From: an uncultured Eubacteriales bacterium
GTDB lineage: Bacteria > Bacillota > Clostridia > Oscillospirales > Acutalibacteraceae
Assembly: GCA_948527295.1 (NCBI GenBank)
Contig: CAOSWK010000012.1
Span: 1-8,685 of the forward strand
DNA length: 8,685 bases
Direction of reading: 5' to 3'
Shown: piece after piece, positions 1 through 7,594 of the stretch
How positions within the stretch are numbered: the stretch's first letter is position 1
How the letters are laid out: every line of letters starts with the position of its first letter
Translations under genes and position numbers: made by a program
Notes under the pieces: model-generated
Databases searched by the model: none
Seen by the model: the letters and a program-made list of their open reading frames with translations, nothing else
Told to the model about the DNA's origin: nothing

Positions 1-2
1 CA

Positions 3-734
3 AGTAAAATTCTACCACAATTGGATAAATTGAAATTTAGACGATTTCAAATAACGATTGATGGAAACCGAGAATTTCATGATAAGGTAAAATTTCAAAA
101 AGGATGTTCGTCTACATTCAATCATGTTCTTACCAATATAAACAATATATTGACGCAGAATAAGGATGTAGAAATGATTTTGCGAATAAATTACACTCAT
201 ACGAATTTAACGTATAATATTGTAAATCAGGTAAATTCATTCATAACTCCAGCGAATCGTCAATCTGTTGTTATATCGCTAAAAAAGGTATGGCAGGAAG
301 CTATAGACAAAAGTTCCTATGTGAATAGAGTTGAATTGCTAACTTTATTTGAAGAAAATGGTTATAAAGTGTCATGGTTTGATGCCGTTACAAACTTCAT
401 CCCATGCTATGCAAATAAAAAATACTATTGTGCTGTTAACTATAATGGCTCTACAGTAAAATGTACTGCATGTAATGATTTGTATGAGGATAAATCAAAA
501 GGATATATTTCAGGAACAGGTCAAATTGAATGGATAAATGATTTTGATAAAAAATATTGTCAACCATCATTTAAAAATGAGAGATGTCTGAAATGTAAAT
601 ATTTACCAGTGTGCATGGGAATATGCCCAAGAGATTTTGCACAAGGACACTCTTATTGCAAGATAGAAAATCAAGATATGGAATTTGAGCAGAGTTTGAT
701 TAATATGATTAAACACAACGTTCAGAATCAATAG
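3..734 (+). CDS. Radical SAM/SPASM peptide-maturase-like protein, C-terminal part (5' end outside window)
   Basis: The reading frame is open from the left edge, so the start and the CxxxCxxC cluster motif of the radical SAM core lie outside. The visible part begins in the core barrel: the stretch FQITIDGNREFHDKVK matches the 'TLDG..E.H...R' region of SPASM-type radical SAM enzymes. The C-terminal third is a SPASM-like auxiliary iron-sulfur domain: CAVNYNGSTVKC (a Cys-x10-Cys pair around an NG turn), then CLKC, PVCMGIC and a last Cys in SYCKIE. Family knowledge: such enzymes use S-adenosylmethionine to modify ribosomal peptides in the cytoplasm. The C39 exporter 34 bp downstream makes a peptide substrate likely. 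The DNA is very AT-rich (13 G+C in 541-600). With the N-terminus missing, a degenerate pseudo-radical-SAM partner cannot be excluded. No precursor peptide gene is visible next to it. Confidence 0.85.
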   Translation, partial: SKILPQLDKLKFRRFQITIDGNREFHDKVKFQKGCSSTFNHVLTNINNILTQNKDVEMILRINYTHTNLTYNIVNQVNSFITPANRQSVVISLKKVWQEAIDKSSYVNRVELLTLFEENGYKVSWFDAVTNFIPCYANKKYYCAVNYNGSTVKCTACNDLYEDKSKGYISGTGQIEWINDFDKKYCQPSFKNERCLKCKYLPVCMGICPRDFAQGHSYCKIENQDMEFEQSLINMIKHNVQNQ

Positions 735-768
735 AATTGCAGATTGTTATATAAAACCAATTTGTAGA

Positions 769-2961
769 ATGGCTAAATTTAAATTTATTGCTCAACAAGA
801 CTCTATGGGCTGTGGCGTTGCATGCCTAAATATGATTTGCCGTTTTTATGGCAAAAAAATTGACATGCAACTTCTTGACAAATTATGTGCGCCTACCGTA
901 GAGGGCGTCTCAATATTTGGCATGAGTAATGCTGCAAAACAAATTGGGTTTACTACATTTATAGGAAATGTGGATATTGAAGACTTGGATGATGAAAATC
1001 TTCCGGCTATTTTACATTGGAATCAGAATCATTTTGTAGTTCTATATAAAGTAAAGAATAAATCAAAATTTTATATTGCGGATCCCGCAAAAGGATTAAT
1101 AAATTATGATATTCTTGAATTTGAAAATCATTGGAAATCTTCAGATTGCAGCGATTCTAATACTAAAGGAATAGCTATGTTTTTGGAACCCAATGAACAA
1201 TTTATATGTGATTCTACTGCATATTCACCCAAAAAGCGATCATTTCGATTTCTATCGAATTATTTGATTCAGTACAAAAAATATTTTATTCAGATTATAG
1301 CTGGATTAATTCTTGGTTGTTTACTCCAGTTGATTTTTCCGTTTTTGACCCAAGCTATTGTAGACATTGGCATACGGAATAACGATATTAAATTTATCTG
1401 GCTTATTTTGTTAGGAGAGCTGATGATTGTGATTGGGCGCACAGCAACTGATTTCATTCGACGTTGGTTACTCCTTCATATATCTATCCGCATTAACATT
1501 TCTCTTGTAAGTGACTTTTTCATAAAGTTACTAAAATTACCCATGTCATTTTTCGACACTAAGCTTATGGGTGATCTTTTACAACGGATTGGAGACCACT
1601 CCCGCGTACAAAACTTCCTCACTGGACAAGTTCTTAACGTAATCTTCACATTTCTAAGTTTCATCATATTCGGTATCGTTCTGCTTATCTACAATCCTTT
1701 GATATTTGGAGTCTTTGCAACAGGTAGTGTTTTATATGGAGTTTGGATAACGTCTTTTCTAAAAAGACGTAAGGTTCTTGATTATGAACTGTTCGAGCAG
1801 CAGGCAAAGAATCAAAATAAAACTTATCAGTTCATCACATCTATGCAGGAGATCAAATTGCAGGATTGTGAACAACGTCGTCGATGGGAATGGGAAGATA
1901 CTCAAGCAGACCTATTCACTGTACAGATGAAGTCGCTAAAACTTCAACAGACTCAGGAGGCTGGTTCAATCTTTTTAAACGAGGTCAAGAACATAATCAT
2001 AACAGTATTAGCAGCCACAGCTGTAATCAATGGACAGATGACATTGGGAGCAATGCTCGCAATTCAATATATAATAGGACAACTCAACTCTCCAGTAGAG
2101 CAATTAATGTCTTTTATATACTCATTGCAGGATGTCAAAATTTCCCTTGAACGAATAAATGAAATACATGAAGGTAAGAATGAAGAGATTAATGAAAATC
2201 AAGTGTCCGAATTTAATACAGAAAAATCTCTAACACTGTCCAGTGTCAATTTCATGTATGATCCCCATGCCATTAAAAAGACCCTAACAGATGTTTCCTT
2301 TTATATTCCAGAAGGGAAAGTGACTGCAATTGTCGGTGCTTCAGGAAGTGGGAAGACCACGTTGATAAAGCTGATGCTTGGTTACTATCCGGTAATCTCA
2401 GGCTCGATTTCTATCGCAGGGAGAAACATAAGAGAATATAATATCAAATGGTGGCGACGTCATTGTGGAGTTGTAATGCAGGATGGTGTCATATTTTCAG
2501 AGTCAATTGCCCGAAACATAGCAGTCGATGACGGCGAGATTGCTGTGGAGCGACTTGAAGAATCAGCAAGGATTGCCAATATCCATGATTATATAATGAG
2601 TCTACCACTGAAATACAACACGATAATCGGACGCGATGGTGTAGGATTGAGTCAAGGTCAGAAACAACGTATATTGATTGCACGAGCTGTATATAAGAAT
2701 CCTGATTTCATCTTTCTCGATGAAGCGACAAATGCCCTCGATGCAAAGAATGAGCGTGCCATTGTCGAAAATCTTGATGAGTTTTACAAAGGAAGAACTG
2801 TAGTTGTTGTTGCTCATCGTCTATCTACTGTCAAGAACGCAGATCAGATTATAGTCCTCGATGACGGAAAGGTCGTTGAATCTGGGAACCATGCAACTCT
2901 TATAAAGAGAAAAGGGGCATACTATAAACTCATTAAAAACCAGCTTGAATTAGGAAACTAA
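769..2961 (+). CDS. Peptidase-C39-containing ABC exporter (PCAT, bacteriocin/RiPP type)
   Basis: Complete 730-residue inner-membrane exporter that should cleave a double-glycine leader and pump the mature peptide out using ATP. Residues 1-145 are the C39 peptidase: Gln9 (oxyanion), catalytic Cys15 in QQDSMGCGVACL, His88 in NQNHFVVL and Asp105 in YIADP. Residues about 165-450 form the ABC type-1 membrane domain with several hydrophobic helices (for example 172-195, 207-224, 289-325, 405-425). The ATPase follows: Walker A GASGSGKT (523-530), Q-loop Gln571, signature LSQGQ (628-632), Walker B FIFLDEAT (D651, E652), D-loop NALD and H-loop His683. Every catalytic element looks intact, and the length is usual for a PCAT. 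The ATG at 769 puts the C39 domain right at the N-terminus. The next gene follows after 28 bp, consistent with one operon. G+C rises from about 20-30% in the peptidase part to 40-47% in samples from about 1560 on. Confidence 0.96.
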   Translation: MAKFKFIAQQDSMGCGVACLNMICRFYGKKIDMQLLDKLCAPTVEGVSIFGMSNAAKQIGFTTFIGNVDIEDLDDENLPAILHWNQNHFVVLYKVKNKSKFYIADPAKGLINYDILEFENHWKSSDCSDSNTKGIAMFLEPNEQFICDSTAYSPKKRSFRFLSNYLIQYKKYFIQIIAGLILGCLLQLIFPFLTQAIVDIGIRNNDIKFIWLILLGELMIVIGRTATDFIRRWLLLHISIRINISLVSDFFIKLLKLPMSFFDTKLMGDLLQRIGDHSRVQNFLTGQVLNVIFTFLSFIIFGIVLLIYNPLIFGVFATGSVLYGVWITSFLKRRKVLDYELFEQQAKNQNKTYQFITSMQEIKLQDCEQRRRWEWEDTQADLFTVQMKSLKLQQTQEAGSIFLNEVKNIIITVLAATAVINGQMTLGAMLAIQYIIGQLNSPVEQLMSFIYSLQDVKISLERINEIHEGKNEEINENQVSEFNTEKSLTLSSVNFMYDPHAIKKTLTDVSFYIPEGKVTAIVGASGSGKTTLIKLMLGYYPVISGSISIAGRNIREYNIKWWRRHCGVVMQDGVIFSESIARNIAVDDGEIAVERLEESARIANIHDYIMSLPLKYNTIIGRDGVGLSQGQKQRILIARAVYKNPDFIFLDEATNALDAKNERAIVENLDEFYKGRTVVVVAHRLSTVKNADQIIVLDDGKVVESGNHATLIKRKGAYYKLIKNQLELGN

Positions 2962-2989
2962 ATTATAAACTCTAACCCCAATAATAAAT

Positions 2990-5101
2990 ATGAATCACCC
3001 AATATTTGTAAAAAGGATAATGGTATCTGTTTTTGTGCCTATGACAATCTTTTTATCATCGTATGCTCAGGAACATGCCGACACGTTAAAGACACAAGAG
3101 CTGAATGAAGTAGTTGTGCAAGCGCAGATGCAACGCACCTCGTCAGCAAAGTCAACATATACACCTACGGGTAAGCAGAAGAATGCGGCTCAAAATGCAG
3201 TGGATCTTCTCCGGCAGATGGCTATTCCCCAAATAAGGATAAATCCGATTGATGAGACCGTGACAGACAATGTCGGCGGCAACGTAGCCATTTACATCAA
3301 CTTCCTTGAAGCCTCAAAAGAGGAAATGGAGGGACTGCGCACAGCGGATGTGAGGCGTGTGGAATATCTGGAATTTCCTACCGACCCTCGTTTTCGTGGA
3401 GCAGAGAGAGTAATCAATATCATAGTGCAGGAATACGCTTACGGCGGTTATACCAAAATCACAGCAAATGAAAATTTCCTTGTGGGTCTGTCGAGCCGTG
3501 TCAACTTCTTCTCGAAGTTCACTTACAAGAAGATGACATACGACCTGTATGCCGGTGCCAATAACTGGAACAACCATCATATTGGCAACACGACTGAGGG
3601 CATCTACCGTCTTACTGATAACGACGGTAAGGAATATTCCGTAACACGCAAGGAGACTCTTGAATCATCACACTATAAGCAGAATCAATATCCCGTTACT
3701 TTCCGCGCCACCTACAACAGCAACAAGATTCAGATACGCAATCTGCTTGCGTTTACAAACTTAGGCGTGCCAACCAATGAATATTCCGGCAAACTGGAGT
3801 ATTCGCCAAATTCAGCTCAGGGATATTCTTTTGGCAGAAAGAATCCGAACCGTTCCAATTCTGTCGCTTATTCAGGAACATATTTCTTCGCTTTACCAAA
3901 GGAATTTTCGATTGATTTCTCGCCGTCGTTCAACTATACCCACGGCAATGACTATACCGATTACGCGGCATCATCTCAGCCCACGATATACCGCCATGCT
4001 AAAGAGGATGCTTACAACTATCGTCTGAATTTGTATATCCGAAAAAGTTTTGGGCAAAAACATTCCGTAATGTTAGGAGGCAATGGTGGTGACAACATCA
4101 ACCGTCTTGAATACACCGACGACAACGGATATAGGGACAAATTCCATAACGCGTTTGCCGCAGGAATGGTCGGCTATAATTTCCAGACACAGAAAATATC
4201 AGTTAACCTTGATGCCGGTTTCGCATGGGAAAACAGCGATATAAATGGTAAGACGAACAGTGACACGTATCCGTTCACACACATAAATGTGCGATACGTC
4301 CCGAATCAGCGAAACAGTTTCTCCGCCTATTTCCAGTATGCTACAAACAGCCCCGGCATATCGGAGAAATCTTCAGATTTACTCCGAGAGAATGAACTTA
4401 TGTATATTACCGGCAATCCATTATTGGACAATTGTAGACACACAACAGTAAACCTCGCATATACTTGGATGCCGTCAAATGCTTTCGGCATGAGTGCCTA
4501 CGGACGCTATTTTGGTATGTATGACCGTCAGTTGCTTGTCTATACACCATATCAGGATGGGAAAGCCCTGTTACGGTCATATATCAACGACGGTGATTAT
4601 CTCAACGGTGAGATTGGATTGGCTGCCAACTGGAAACTACTCAACGGAAAACTCCAGCTCTACGTCAATCCCAGTCAATCATTCTACAAATCAACCGGCA
4701 TTTTCGACGATAACTGCAATTCGTTCCGGGTTACGGCTCAGGCAAGCTATTATCTCGACAGCTTCTATTTTCAAGCCTATTACGAGAGTCCTAAGAAAAG
4801 CATGTTTACTGCTTCTCCCCGGATAAATAAAGATCGGAATTTCCATAGTGTGACTTTCGGTTGGGCAAACGCCAATTGGAATCTGCGCGTAATGGCAGCC
4901 AACTTCTTCAATAAAGGCTGGGACGGTGCGACCAACACAACAGTTTCACCATATTATAACGAGCGTCAGACGATTATCGGCACATCATCACACCCTCGCA
5001 TAAACTTCACAGCCACTTACACATTCGGCTATGGAAAGAAAGTACAACGCGGCAATGAAATAGGTGAACAGTCAGGCGCAGCCTCCGCAATCTTGAAATA
5101 A
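2990..5101 (+). CDS. TonB-receptor-like outer-membrane beta-barrel protein with plug domain
   Basis: A 703-residue protein. The signal peptide has a KR-containing start, a hydrophobic core and a likely cut after SSYA (residue 26). A TonB-box-like stretch ELNEVVV (38-43) follows. A plug-like region (about 62-150) contains AVDLLRQMAIPQI, an NVAIYIN strand and the typical segment RRVEYLEFPTDPRFRGAERV followed by INIIVQ. The remainder alternates aromatic and polar residues as in a large barrel, and the last strand is FTATYTFGYGKK (673-684). The layout fits the Bacteroidota 'outer membrane beta-barrel' relatives of TonB-dependent receptors, but the carboxypeptidase-regulatory-like domain often found at their N-terminus is absent. 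A polar 19-residue tail follows the last strand. It lies 28 bp after the PCAT, so it is probably co-transcribed and serves the exported peptide, either in transport across the outer membrane or as its receptor; that role is inferred from position. Sampled G+C is about 47%, higher than the genes on either side. Confidence 0.86.
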   Translation: MNHPIFVKRIMVSVFVPMTIFLSSYAQEHADTLKTQELNEVVVQAQMQRTSSAKSTYTPTGKQKNAAQNAVDLLRQMAIPQIRINPIDETVTDNVGGNVAIYINFLEASKEEMEGLRTADVRRVEYLEFPTDPRFRGAERVINIIVQEYAYGGYTKITANENFLVGLSSRVNFFSKFTYKKMTYDLYAGANNWNNHHIGNTTEGIYRLTDNDGKEYSVTRKETLESSHYKQNQYPVTFRATYNSNKIQIRNLLAFTNLGVPTNEYSGKLEYSPNSAQGYSFGRKNPNRSNSVAYSGTYFFALPKEFSIDFSPSFNYTHGNDYTDYAASSQPTIYRHAKEDAYNYRLNLYIRKSFGQKHSVMLGGNGGDNINRLEYTDDNGYRDKFHNAFAAGMVGYNFQTQKISVNLDAGFAWENSDINGKTNSDTYPFTHINVRYVPNQRNSFSAYFQYATNSPGISEKSSDLLRENELMYITGNPLLDNCRHTTVNLAYTWMPSNAFGMSAYGRYFGMYDRQLLVYTPYQDGKALLRSYINDGDYLNGEIGLAANWKLLNGKLQLYVNPSQSFYKSTGIFDDNCNSFRVTAQASYYLDSFYFQAYYESPKKSMFTASPRINKDRNFHSVTFGWANANWNLRVMAANFFNKGWDGATNTTVSPYYNERQTIIGTSSHPRINFTATYTFGYGKKVQRGNEIGEQSGAASAILK

Positions 5102-5190
5102 CATTCATTGTATCGAAATTTAAGTACGGCAACAAAATCAATAACTTAATTATAATAAACCATATTGTTAACATTTTAAATCTTAGAAAG

Positions 5191-6735
5191 ATGAAGAAAT
5201 TTATTTTTCTTTTAGCGGGAGTGGCTATCTTGACAGCATGTCAGGATAATGTCATTCAGCCGGAGCAGGAAAATATACCGGCTGAGAATCCTCAAAACGT
5301 GCAGGAGGGTATGCAAAGAATTGTTGCATCATCTCCCGAAGAAATCGAACTGCTCATTGCCCAAATGGGCGATGGTATTCAACCTGCTAGTCGTGCCGTT
5401 TCATCGGCTACACTCTCAAACAATGAGGAGGCATTTGTTTCTCTGGTTGAGGCAAATCGTCAAAAAGTCATAGCATCGTTGACTCCTATTCAATTGGATT
5501 CAATAGCGAATGACGAAGAAGAGTTGGAGTTTTGTCCGTCAGACTCTGTAATTGCAGACATTCAGTTTGCACAACTTCTTAATGCCGATAGAGAAATTCA
5601 GGTTGGACAGACGGTTTACAAATATGTTCCCAATGGAGTTGCATATACTGATGTCTCCCATGCTGCTGATTTAAGATCTATCGAATCGGTAACATCTACT
5701 ATTCAGGTTACTCCCGAAAATGAAGGACAGCCAATGAGGGTCGCATCAAATGTCGATTTCAGACCGATTCAGTACCAACTTGTTCAGTTTGAGGACCGAC
5801 TTGTTGATGGTGGCGGTGGCGGTTACACCGGCGGAGGTTCAACCGGCGGAAATTCATCCGGTGGAGGATCATCAAATGGAGGTAATACAACAGGCACGTC
5901 TTCTTCTAATGGCATAACACTCAGCAACGGAACTGTAATACCTATGAATGACATTCGTGACATAAATTACTATGATAAAGGCGATGGCAACTGGCTTCAT
6001 CGCACTTGGACTGGAATCTGGGGACGAAATGTAGTTGCTATTAAGAAATTCAATAAAAAGAAAAAACTTACTATGAATTTCTATGACCAAAATTACATTG
6101 TATATGCAAATATTGGGACTAAACTTAAAATGCAGAAAAAAGTCTGTGGTATTTGGTGGAATATCAAGGCTCAAGAAATGGTTCAAGGATGGGAAACAGT
6201 GACTATAAAATACACAATGCCACAGCCATCTCTACCTAAATTTACTAATCCGTTTAATAACAAGAACGAATATCCGACACATGCATGGAATCCGTTTCCT
6301 TACGGGAAAAATAACGTACTACTATTTACCATTCCTTATGTAAATTACGATTTCACAACCAATGATTTAAATAAGGCATTTAACGCTGGTTTGAATTTCG
6401 CATGGAACAAGGCAACCGGAATGGTAAAAGGGCTTATTAATAATGATAAAAGTCGAGCCGGACTCATGGCTTTTAACAATAAGGACACATATGTAATATA
6501 TGGTCCGTATTCTGAAGGTCATACAAAAAAGAAATCAGTGGAAACTAAATTCTATGCAAAATGGTTCCCCGGCACTTATGAGTTCGGCTTCTCACTTGGA
6601 TCAAGCATTAAGCTTGTAAAAGTTGCATTTAGTGGTAATGATGGTGTTGAGTTATACAGAGGTGTGGTATTTGGCGCCATTAAATACGATGGTAAATGGC
6701 TCGCCGCACGTATAACTAAGAATAGTGATAAATAG
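5191..6735 (+). CDS. Modular Bacteroidales lipoprotein with Gly-rich linker, function unknown
   Basis: A 514-residue protein. It starts with a lipoprotein signal (MKKFIFLLAGVAILTAC), and the lipid-bearing residue is Cys17. The CQDN that follows carries an acidic residue near the lipidated Cys, which is compatible with, but does not prove, surface export in Bacteroidota. Residues 18-205 are acidic and include FAQLLNADREIQVGQTVYKY near 125-145. I know this 'F..LLN...EI.VG..VYK..P.G' pattern from many Bacteroidales lipoproteins, but I cannot name the domain with certainty. Residues 207-235 are a Gly/Ser/Thr/Asn linker. Residues 240-514 are basic and rich in Trp, Tyr and Phe, with a lysine-rich stretch at 285-292 (KKFNKKKK); I do not recognise them. 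An 89-bp AT-rich leader without a clear TAnnTTTG promoter separates it from the barrel gene, so it may be read from the same operon. A surface receptor, effector or immunity protein are all possible; none is shown. Confidence 0.85.
   Translation: MKKFIFLLAGVAILTACQDNVIQPEQENIPAENPQNVQEGMQRIVASSPEEIELLIAQMGDGIQPASRAVSSATLSNNEEAFVSLVEANRQKVIASLTPIQLDSIANDEEELEFCPSDSVIADIQFAQLLNADREIQVGQTVYKYVPNGVAYTDVSHAADLRSIESVTSTIQVTPENEGQPMRVASNVDFRPIQYQLVQFEDRLVDGGGGGYTGGGSTGGNSSGGGSSNGGNTTGTSSSNGITLSNGTVIPMNDIRDINYYDKGDGNWLHRTWTGIWGRNVVAIKKFNKKKKLTMNFYDQNYIVYANIGTKLKMQKKVCGIWWNIKAQEMVQGWETVTIKYTMPQPSLPKFTNPFNNKNEYPTHAWNPFPYGKNNVLLFTIPYVNYDFTTNDLNKAFNAGLNFAWNKATGMVKGLINNDKSRAGLMAFNNKDTYVIYGPYSEGHTKKKSVETKFYAKWFPGTYEFGFSLGSSIKLVKVAFSGNDGVELYRGVVFGAIKYDGKWLAARITKNSDK
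5809..5895 (+). repeat. Low-complexity Gly/Ser/Thr linker-coding stretch
   Basis: Codons 207-235 of the lipoprotein encode mostly Gly with Ser, Thr and Asn. The DNA repeats short units such as ACCGGCGGA and TCCGGTGGAGG. The stretch marks a flexible hinge between two regions of different composition. It is also a likely spot for slippage or recombination. Confidence 0.8.
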
Positions 6736-6747
6736 AAAACAACAACC

Positions 6748-6787
6748 GTTTAGTAGTCATATACTTTTTAGTATATGACTACTAAAC
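6748..6787. terminator. Perfect 18-bp inverted repeat with TTTT loop; possible terminator or processing hairpin
   Basis: The left arm GTTTAGTAGTCATATACT (6748-6765) is the exact reverse complement of the right arm (6770-6787), with a TTTT loop (6766-6769). It begins 12 bp after the lipoprotein stop. The stem is AT-rich (5 G+C of 18), and no U-run follows on the + strand (CTTACTAAC), so it is not a standard intrinsic terminator. Only 15 bp lie between the hairpin and the next start codon, too few for a promoter. It could therefore be a partial terminator, an mRNA processing or stability element, or a protein-binding palindrome. The inverted repeat itself is certain; its role is not. Confidence 0.55.
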
Positions 6788-6802
6788 CTTACTAACAATC
6801 AA

Positions 6803-7006
6803 ATGAAAACTAAACGAAAGAACAATGATATAGAATTGCGCTCTGAGAAAGTACAAAAACTTTTAGGCGAAGTTCCATCCTCTCTTGTTAGATGGGGTAC
6901 AGTTGTGATAGTAGCTATTTTCTTAATATTATTACTTGTTCTATGTTTTATGCCATATCCGTACTCAAACGGAGAAAGTATAATGTTACATCTTTTATCC
7001 AACTAA
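6803..7006 (+). CDS. 67-residue single-span membrane protein resembling the N-terminal anchor of HlyD-type adaptors
   Basis: A small protein with a lysine-rich N-terminus (MKTKRKNNDIELRSEKVQ), a linker KLLGEVPSSLVRWG, one hydrophobic helix (about 33-51, TVVIVAIFLILLLVLCF) and a short tail beginning MPYPYSNGES. The order 'IELRSE.VQ..LG..P...RWG' then helix then 'YP' is what I know from the N-termini of Bacteroidota HlyD-family secretion adaptors. There the helix leads into a periplasmic hairpin and barrel; here the frame stops 16 residues or so past the helix. Neither alternative frame continues with adaptor-like sequence. The next gene starts only 11 bp after the stop, so this looks like a settled small gene rather than a decayed long one. 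It probably sits in the inner membrane with the N-terminus in the cytoplasm (positive-inside). It may assist or modulate the exporter; that is inference. Confidence 0.75.
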   Translation: MKTKRKNNDIELRSEKVQKLLGEVPSSLVRWGTVVIVAIFLILLLVLCFMPYPYSNGESIMLHLLSN

Positions 7007-7017
7007 TTGATATCAAT

Positions 7018-7593
7018 ATGAATAGAATCGTATATTATCTAATGGTCTTAGCATTGGTTATGCCAATAAGTGTAACCGCTTCTGAACTGTTGGTCCAACG
7101 ATTTGAAGGAGAAATATTCGGAGGATTGACACTCCCTTTGGAATCCTATCATAGAAGTAATACTCAAATCAGTGGAGCCTTTGGTATTGAAGGTCGTTAT
7201 AATTTCCCTAACACCAAATGGGACTGCGGTCTTATGATTGCCCTTTCCACAGCCAGACATGGATATAATCATCTCTATAGCGATAACTATGACAGGTGGC
7301 AAACTAATCGCACCCTTTCATTTGCCGCTTTAACTAACTATAATATTCGTCAAGGTCGAATTTTTAATCCATTTTTTGGATGTGCTTTAGGGGTTGCTTT
7401 CAATGATGTTGTCGGAGATAGATATTTTCCGTCAAAAGGTGTCTCTATGCTGTTTGCACCACGTGTTGGCGTTGAAATTATTAGGCACATAAGGATTACA
7501 GGACAGTTCAATATCTGCAGAAAGGGGTATAATAATTTTAGTATTGCAGTAGGTTTTGTCTTGGGCGGTCGACCAAAAAAAATTCATAAATAG
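7018..7593 (+). CDS. Small outer-membrane beta-barrel-like protein (191 aa)
   Basis: The ATG at 7018 is chosen because it gives a signal peptide (MNRIVYYLMVLALVMPISVTA, cut near residue 21). An in-frame ATG at 6892 would overlap the preceding gene and bury that signal. The mature part is a series of amphipathic strands typical of 8-10-stranded Bacteroidota barrels: GEIFGGLTLPL, AFGIEGRYNF, GLMIALSTA, LSFAALTNYNI, NPFFGCALGVAFND, MLFAPRVGVEII, IRITGQFNI and FSIAVGFVLGG, ending in a basic tail RPKKIHK. No enzyme motif is visible. It follows the HlyD-anchor-like gene by 11 bp and is one base from the next gene, so the three are probably co-expressed. A passive outer-membrane role, a receptor or an immunity barrel would all fit. 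Confidence is good for an envelope barrel and nil for a specific function. Confidence 0.78.
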   Translation: MNRIVYYLMVLALVMPISVTASELLVQRFEGEIFGGLTLPLESYHRSNTQISGAFGIEGRYNFPNTKWDCGLMIALSTARHGYNHLYSDNYDRWQTNRTLSFAALTNYNIRQGRIFNPFFGCALGVAFNDVVGDRYFPSKGVSMLFAPRVGVEIIRHIRITGQFNICRKGYNNFSIAVGFVLGGRPKKIHK

Positions 7594-7594
7594 A

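Noticed and set aside
3314..4826. Several 80-110-residue frames on both strands within the barrel gene
   Set aside because: They are shadows of the 703-residue frame, which is supported by a signal peptide, plug and barrel features.
5102..5190. Bacteroidales promoter (TTTG / TAnnTTTG) upstream of the lipoprotein
   Set aside because: The 89 bp are AT-rich, but I found no pair of elements at the right spacing, so I do not annotate a promoter.
6046..6068. A-rich stretch in the lipoprotein (AAATAAAAAGAAAAAAC region) as a programmed frameshift site
   Set aside because: The AAAAAAC heptamer is not in the phase needed for a -1 slip, and no useful alternative frame follows.
5872..6186. Minus-strand 104-residue frame opposite the lipoprotein
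   Set aside because: It is antisense to a convincing gene, has no recognisable domain, and its composition follows from the other strand's codons.
6892..7593. Longer version of the 191-residue barrel gene starting at an upstream ATG
   Set aside because: It would overlap the 67-residue gene for over 100 bp, and the added residues bury a clear signal peptide that begins at 7018.
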